Assembly: GCF_001315015.1 (NCBI RefSeq)
Contig: NZ_CP012916.1
Coordinates: 1 to 64,000 of the forward strand
Length of the DNA: 64,000 nt
From: Azospirillum brasilense
Lineage (GTDB): Bacteria; Pseudomonadota; Alphaproteobacteria; Azospirillales; Azospirillaceae
Reading direction: 5' to 3'
A program made the translations under genes and the position numbers. The notes beneath the pieces were generated by a model. It ran no database searches. It was not told the DNA's origin and saw nothing but the letters and a program-made list of their open reading frames with translations. Below are positions 59,523 through 64,000 of the stretch, piece by piece (position 1 is the stretch's first letter; each line of letters begins with the position of its first letter).

Positions 59523-60611
59523 GTGATGCAGGATGATGCGGACGCCGTCGCCGCGCCCCCCGAACATTCCCGCGGGCTGCCGCGGATCGCCGACATCGCG
59601 CGGCTGTCCGGGGTTTCCACGGCCACCGTGGACCGCGTGCTGAACCACCGCCCCGGCGTGCGCCCGGCGACCGTGCAGCGCGTGATGAAGGCCGCCGCCG
59701 AGCTGGACTACATCCCGGAATCGGACCTCGGCGCGGCGCTGGGGCCGAAGCCGGTGAGGCTGGCCTTCCTGCTGCCCGACGGGACGAACCGCTACCTGAC
59801 GCGGCTCGGCCAGCTCATCCGCCAGTCGGAGGCGGCGCTGGCCCCGCTGGGCATCCGCGCGCAGGTGGAGTTCATCAAGAGCTTCAACCCCGACCTGCTG
59901 GCGCGCAGCCTGCTCCAACACTGGCGCAAGGTCGACGGGGTCGCCTTCATGGCGCTGGAGCATCCGGCGGTGCGCGAAGCGGTGAACGAGCTGGCGGCGC
60001 GCAACGTGCCGACGGTGACGCTGATCTCCGACGTGCAGAATTGTCGAAGGGCCGCCTATGTCGGACTCGACAACCGGGCGGCGGGGCGCACCGCGGGCTA
60101 TCTGTTCGCGCGCTTCCTCGGCGGGCGGGCGGGCAAGGTCGCGATGATTGCCGGCAGCCTCAGCTACCGCGCGCACGAGGACCGCGAGCTGGGATTCCTG
60201 AACGTCCTGAAGGAGATGGCCCCGGCCATCGAGGTGGTGGGGCTGCGCGAGGCCCACGACGACGAGGCCAAGAGCTACCGGCAGACGCGGACGCTGCTCA
60301 GCCACCACCCCGATCTCGCCGGCATCTACACCATCGGCGGCGGGGCGGAGGGCGTGGCTCGTGCGCTGAAGGAGGCGCGGCGGGAGCGCGAGGTCGTCTT
60401 CATCGGCCACGGCTTCACGCCGGAAACCCGTTCGCTGCTGATCGACGGCACGATGGAGGCGGTGATCACCCAGGACCCGCGCAGCGCCCTGATGAGCTGT
60501 GCCGCCGTCTTTGCCAACCTGCGCGCCGGTCGGGAGGCGATGCACGGCGTGGAGCCACCGCGCATCGAGGTCATCTTCAGGGAGAACCTGCCCCCCGCGG
60601 CTCCGCCGTGA
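59523..60611 (+). CDS. LacI-family transcription regulator
   Basis: A 362-residue regulator. The helix-turn-helix lies at about residues 21-42 (RIADIARLSGVSTATVDRVL), followed by a hinge and a periplasmic-binding-protein-like sensor domain (SYRAHEDRELGFLNVL near 215, and IYTIGGGAEGVARAL near 265, as in sugar-sensing members). It diverges from dctP over a 131-bp gap, so it most likely controls that operon in response to the transported compound. Start is GTG 59523 with GGAGG ten bases upstream; ATG 59526 is equivalent. The 3' end overlaps the convergent EamA gene by 35 bp. Confidence 0.9.
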   Translation: MMQDDADAVAAPPEHSRGLPRIADIARLSGVSTATVDRVLNHRPGVRPATVQRVMKAAAELDYIPESDLGAALGPKPVRLAFLLPDGTNRYLTRLGQLIRQSEAALAPLGIRAQVEFIKSFNPDLLARSLLQHWRKVDGVAFMALEHPAVREAVNELAARNVPTVTLISDVQNCRRAAYVGLDNRAAGRTAGYLFARFLGGRAGKVAMIAGSLSYRAHEDRELGFLNVLKEMAPAIEVVGLREAHDDEAKSYRQTRTLLSHHPDLAGIYTIGGGAEGVARALKEARREREVVFIGHGFTPETRSLLIDGTMEAVITQDPRSALMSCAAVFANLRAGREAMHGVEPPRIEVIFRENLPPAAPP

Positions 60612-61533
60612 CCGGCTCGGCTTCGGCCTCCGCCTTGGTCAGGGGCGCCGGACGGCGGTCACGGACCACCACGACCAGCAGGACGGCGCAGACGATCAGC
60701 GCCAGCGCGGCGTAGGTGCGCAGTGGCGGGGTCTCGCCCAGCACGATAATGGCGCCGGTGACGCCGATCACCGGCACGATCAGGGAGCTGATCGATGCCT
60801 GCGCGACGCTCAGCCGCCGCACGATGGCGAACCACAGCAGATAGCCGCCGACCATCGCCACCAGCAGATGGAAGACCAGCGCCACCGCCACCCGCGGCTC
60901 CAGCGCCAGCGTCGGCGCGGGGTCCATCGCCAGCGCGAAGGGCAGAACCACCGGCAGGGAGATGGCGAACTGCCAGCCGGTGATGGCGTTCGGCCCCATG
61001 GTCCAGGCCGTCCGCTTGATGAGGACGTTGCCCAGCGCCCAGCTCATCGCACCGGTCAGCATGAAGGCCGGGCCGAGCGGCAGCGCACCCAGCCGCAGCA
61101 GGTCGGGGCCGAGCAGCACGGCCAGACCGGACAGCCCGCAGGCCAGTCCCATCCATTGGCGCGGCCCCGGACGCTCGCCCAGGATGGGGATGGCCAGCAG
61201 CATCGCCCAGGCCGGCATGGTGTAGGCAATGATGGCGGCGCCCGAGGTCGCCATGTTCATCTGCCCGAAGGCGGAGCAGATGTTGAAGCCGGCCATGCTG
61301 AGCAGGGCGACGGCCGCCAGCGGCAGGCGCTGCCCGCGCGGCACCGCGAGCGATTCCCCGCGCGACCGCGCGTAGGCGAACAGCACTGCCGCCCCGACGG
61401 CGAAGCCCAGGCTGCGCAGCGTCCAGGGCTGGATCTGGGTGAGGATGATCTTGACGGCGGGCCAGTTCAGACCCCAGCAGACGCTGATGAGGCCGACCAG
61501 CGACAGATCCAGCGCCCGAGCGCGGCTTATCAT
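60577..61533 (-). CDS. EamA/DMT family transporter
   Basis: A 317-residue permease with ten hydrophobic helices in two EamA repeats (GLISVCWGLNWPAVKIIL near residue 13, and MLTGAMSWALGNVLIKR near 163). Members move small metabolites, often outwards; the substrate is not known. The ATG at 61533 is used because the longer frame to 61653 runs through a repeat element. It lies downstream of the repeat and the BKACE gene on the same strand. Confidence 0.87.
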   Translation of the reverse strand: MISRARALDLSLVGLISVCWGLNWPAVKIILTQIQPWTLRSLGFAVGAAVLFAYARSRGESLAVPRGQRLPLAAVALLSMAGFNICSAFGQMNMATSGAAIIAYTMPAWAMLLAIPILGERPGPRQWMGLACGLSGLAVLLGPDLLRLGALPLGPAFMLTGAMSWALGNVLIKRTAWTMGPNAITGWQFAISLPVVLPFALAMDPAPTLALEPRVAVALVFHLLVAMVGGYLLWFAIVRRLSVAQASISSLIVPVIGVTGAIIVLGETPPLRTYAALALIVCAVLLVVVVRDRRPAPLTKAEAEAEPVTAEPRGAGSP

Positions 61534-61573
61534 GGCATGGGATTCCGGGTGTGGGGTGGTCGTGTCTTGAAAT

Positions 61574-61691
61574 CCCCTCTCCCCTCTGGGGAGAGGGTTA
61601 GGGTGAGGGGGTTGCGCGTGGCGGGACGTCCGGCAAAAGCGCACCCCCCTCACCGGCCCTGCGGGCCACCCTCTCCCCAGAGGGGAGAGGG
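61574..61691. repeat. Inverted intergenic repeat element
   Basis: Two copies of a self-complementary core at 575-597 and 669-691 of this kilobase (CCCTCTCCCC...GGGGAGAGGG) face each other, with GGGTGAGGGGG and CCCCCCTCACC inside them. The element is about 118 bp and fills the gap between the BKACE and EamA genes. Similar CCCTCACCC/CCCTCTCCC intergenic repeats are common in proteobacteria. A related pair lies at 41234-41303. Confidence 0.75.
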
Positions 61692-61713
61692 TTCAATCGA
61701 GCGGAAACCCTGG

Positions 61714-62658
61714 TCAGAACTTCACCGCGTCGCCGCCCTTCAGGGACAGCATGGCGCGGGCCTCGTCCGGCGTCGCGACCTCAAGCGCCAGCCCCTCGAT
61801 CAGGGTGCGGACCATGGCGACCTGCTCGGCGTTGGAGGTGGCGAGCCGGCCCGGACCGGCCCACAGATTGTCCTCCAGTCCGACGCGCACGTTGCCGCCC
61901 AGGGCCAGCGACTGCGTGGCGATGGGCATCTGGTTGCGCCCGGCGCCCAGCACCGACCACACATACTGGTCGCCGAACAGCCGGTCGGCGGTGCGCTTCA
62001 TGTGCATCACGTCCTCCGGATGCGGGCCGATGCCGCCCAGGATGCCGAAAACCGACTGCACGAACAGCGGGGGCGTCACCAGCTTGCGGTCCAGGAAATG
62101 GGCCAGAGTGTAGAGGTGGGAGATGTCGTAGCACTCGAACTCGAAGCGCGTCCCGTTGCCGGAGCAGGTCTTCAGGATGTGCTCGATGTCCTTGAAGGTG
62201 TTCTTGAAGACGAGGTCGCGGCTGTTCTCCAGATAGGTGCGCTCCCAATCGTGCTGGAATTCGCTGAAGCGGTTCAGCATGGGGAACAGACCGAAATTCA
62301 TCGAGCCCATGTTGAGCGACGCGACTTCCGGCTGGAACTGCGCGGCGGGGCGCAGCCGGTCCTCCACCGTCATGGCGGCGCTGCCGCCGGTGGTGATGTT
62401 CACCACGGCCTTCGTCGCCTGCTTGATGCGCGGCAGGAAGCGCTGGAACAGCTCCGGGTCCTGGGTCGGGCGGCCGGTCTGCGGGTCGCGGGCGTGCAGG
62501 TGGACGATGGCCGCCCCGGCCTCCACCGCGGCGATGGCCTCCGCCGCGATCTGGTCCGGAGTCACCGGCAGGTGCGGCGACATGCTGGGCGTGTGGATGG
62601 AGCCGGTGACCGCGCAGGTGATGATGACTTTGCGTGCGCTCTTCTTGGGCGTCGTCAT
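61714..62658 (-). CDS. BKACE (DUF849) beta-keto acid cleavage enzyme
   Basis: A 314-residue zinc enzyme of the 3-keto-5-aminohexanoate cleavage family. Family knowledge: it condenses a beta-keto acid with acetyl-CoA and splits it to acetoacetate and a new CoA thioester. The zinc ligands H53 and H55 are in VHLHARDP. NITTGGS (87-93), EVASLNMGSMNFG (111-123) and GGNVRVGLEDNLW (254-266) are in place. GGAGG precedes the ATG at 62658. The specificity is wide in this family; the neighbouring ThDP enzyme may feed or use its product. Confidence 0.9.
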   Translation of the reverse strand: MTTPKKSARKVIITCAVTGSIHTPSMSPHLPVTPDQIAAEAIAAVEAGAAIVHLHARDPQTGRPTQDPELFQRFLPRIKQATKAVVNITTGGSAAMTVEDRLRPAAQFQPEVASLNMGSMNFGLFPMLNRFSEFQHDWERTYLENSRDLVFKNTFKDIEHILKTCSGNGTRFEFECYDISHLYTLAHFLDRKLVTPPLFVQSVFGILGGIGPHPEDVMHMKRTADRLFGDQYVWSVLGAGRNQMPIATQSLALGGNVRVGLEDNLWAGPGRLATSNAEQVAMVRTLIEGLALEVATPDEARAMLSLKGGDAVKF

Positions 62659-62713
62659 GCTGTCCTCCCTCATCCCCCGCGCCCCTTGAGGGGGGCGGGG
62701 ATGTTGTTGTTTA

Positions 62714-64000
62714 TCAGATCACCGCTTCGATCAGGAAAGGGCCCTTGCGGGAAAAGGCGGCCGACAGCAGGCGATTGAAGCTTTCCGCGTCGGTGGCCTG
62801 TCCGCCCTCAACCCCCATGCCGCGGGCGAGCGCCACCCAGTCGAGGTCCGGACGGCCCAGCTCCGTGCAGTTGCGGGCGTTCGGCCCCATGTCCCGGAAG
62901 CCGAGGTTGCCCAGCTCCCATTGCAGGATGCCGTAGCGGCGGTTGGCGAAGATGATGGTCACCACGTCGGCCCGCTCGCGCGCCTGGCTCCACAGGGCCT
63001 GGAGCGTGTACATGCCGCTGCCGTCCGCCTGGACGGTCACCACCTTGCGGTCGGGGCAGGCAATGGCGGCACCCAGCGCCAGCGGCATGCCGATGCCGAT
63101 GGCCCCGCCGGTGATGGTCAGCCAATCGTGCGGGCGCGCCCCGGCGCAGGCCGTGTAGACCATCGGGCTGGAGGAAATCCCCTCGTCCACCACGATGGCG
63201 CCCTCCGGCAGCAGGGCGGCCAGGGATTGGCCAACGCTGTCGGCGGTCAACGCGCCGGTCGCCGGAGCGGGCGGGGCGAGCGGCTGCGCCGGAACGGGCG
63301 TCCCGGCGGCGCCCACCGCCTCGACCAGCCAGCGCAGGGCGGCGAGGGCGTTCGCACCCGGCGGGGCGACGCTGTGGATGCGGCAATCCTCCGTGGCCAG
63401 ACGGCTGGGCTTGTCGGGGTAGCCGAAGAAGCCGACCGGCTCGCCCGAGCCGATCAGAAGGATGTGCTTCGCCCCGGCCAGCGCGGCGATGCCGAGGTCG
63501 ATGGGGTAGGGGAAGCGCTCCACCGTCACGCGGCCCGCCCCGCGCTCGATGCGGGTGGCCCCGGTATGGGCGTAGAGTTTGGCGCCGGTCGCGGCGGCGA
63601 TCCGCCCGGCCAGGGCCAGCCCCTCCGCCCGCGTGGCGCGGCCGTTCAGCAGGACGACCACCCGTTCGCCGCTCCGCAGGGCGTCGGCAGCGGCGCGCAG
63701 GGCGTCGGCGTCCGGGGCGGCGGGAGCGGGCGGCTCGACGATGATCGGTTCCACCGCCGCCGTGTCGTCCCAGGAGGAGTCCGACGGCAGGATCAGGGTG
63801 GACACGCCGCAGGGCGGGGTCAGCGCGACGCGGATGGCCTCCGCCGTGTCGGCGGCGACCGAGGCGGCGTCCGGCACCGTGCGCACCCAGGCCGACATCG
63901 GCGTTGCCAAGCCCTCCACGTCCGAGGTCAGCGGCGCGTCGACGCCGCGGTGCCACGTCGCGTGGTCGCCGACGATGTTGACCATCGGCACGCAGGCGCG
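62714..64000 (-). CDS. ThDP-dependent enzyme, acetolactate synthase-like, partial
   Basis: The last 428 residues or so of a thiamine-diphosphate enzyme, open to the right edge; the N-terminal pyrimidine-binding part with its catalytic glutamate is outside the window. The first visible residues, NIVGDHATWHRGVDAPLTSD, are typical of IlvB-like proteins annotated as acetolactate synthase large subunit. The cofactor domain has ITGGAIGIGMPLALGAAIA and ADGSGMYTLQALW, where GDG is ADG, with NRRYGI closing the motif. Benzoylformate decarboxylase-like or oxalyl-CoA-type chemistry is also possible. It is 55 bp before the BKACE gene and likely in one operon. Confidence 0.85.
   Translation of the reverse strand, partial: RACVPMVNIVGDHATWHRGVDAPLTSDVEGLATPMSAWVRTVPDAASVAADTAEAIRVALTPPCGVSTLILPSDSSWDDTAAVEPIIVEPPAPAAPDADALRAAADALRSGERVVVLLNGRATRAEGLALAGRIAAATGAKLYAHTGATRIERGAGRVTVERFPYPIDLGIAALAGAKHILLIGSGEPVGFFGYPDKPSRLATEDCRIHSVAPPGANALAALRWLVEAVGAAGTPVPAQPLAPPAPATGALTADSVGQSLAALLPEGAIVVDEGISSSPMVYTACAGARPHDWLTITGGAIGIGMPLALGAAIACPDRKVVTVQADGSGMYTLQALWSQARERADVVTIIFANRRYGILQWELGNLGFRDMGPNARNCTELGRPDLDWVALARGMGVEGGQATDAESFNRLLSAAFSRKGPFLIEAVI

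Overview
The window is about 64 kb of high-GC DNA with alphaproteobacterial gene content: a napEFDABC periplasmic nitrate reductase operon, a cyoABCD quinol oxidase operon with a SURF1 gene, a RegB/RegA redox two-component pair, TRAP transport and a FixK-like Crp/Fnr regulator. An Azospirillum-like, plant-associated facultative microaerobe is the best guess. This rests on gene content and style only; no rRNA or tRNA gene is present to confirm it.

Left region (1-19.9 kb). A two-partner secretion locus: the 3' part of a TpsB (ShlB/FhaC-type) outer-membrane transporter, then one giant TpsA exoprotein of about 5,970 residues once its frame is repaired, followed by a SapC-family gene. The first 3.4 kb carries about ten single-base frameshifts, almost all readable as +1 insertions, while the next 15.4 kb of the same gene is fully open. 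Most of tpsA is repetitive, with recently duplicated 276-bp and 561-bp units at 12.5-16.7 kb.

19.9-33.1 kb. Mixed chromosomal genes: an exported hypothetical protein, a small winged-helix protein, TrkH potassium transporter, an MprF-like flippase without its synthase domain, a BCCT osmolyte transporter, a PAS-PAS-GGDEF diguanylate cyclase, a histidine phosphatase overlapping an NAD(P)HX dehydratase, a possible ParD-type antitoxin remnant, and an MHS-type MFS transporter.

33.2-53.1 kb. A respiration block: cyoABCD-SURF1, then regBA, with two strong dyads upstream of cyoA (one fits a FixK/FNR box). An HU gene and the minus-strand nap operon follow. Next come an oxalate/formate-type MFS transporter, a Bax inhibitor-1 homologue, an ECF sigma/anti-sigma pair, a second nearly identical HU gene, a stand-alone receiver protein and a FixK-like regulator. 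The two HU copies are direct repeats 10.35 kb apart that bracket the nap operon.

53.2-64 kb. A catabolic gene cluster: a LacI-type regulator divergent from dctP, fused dctQM, a VOC protein, a RuBisCO-like protein and a DUF1537 four-carbon acid sugar kinase, with a good sigma-70 promoter before dctP. Behind the regulator lie an EamA permease, a BKACE (DUF849) enzyme and a ThDP-dependent decarboxylase/synthase cut by the right edge. The RuBisCO-like protein plus DUF1537 kinase pairing is known from D-apionate catabolism, but the oxidoisomerase needed for that route is not in the window, so the substrate may differ. This cluster is the best candidate here for an undescribed pathway.
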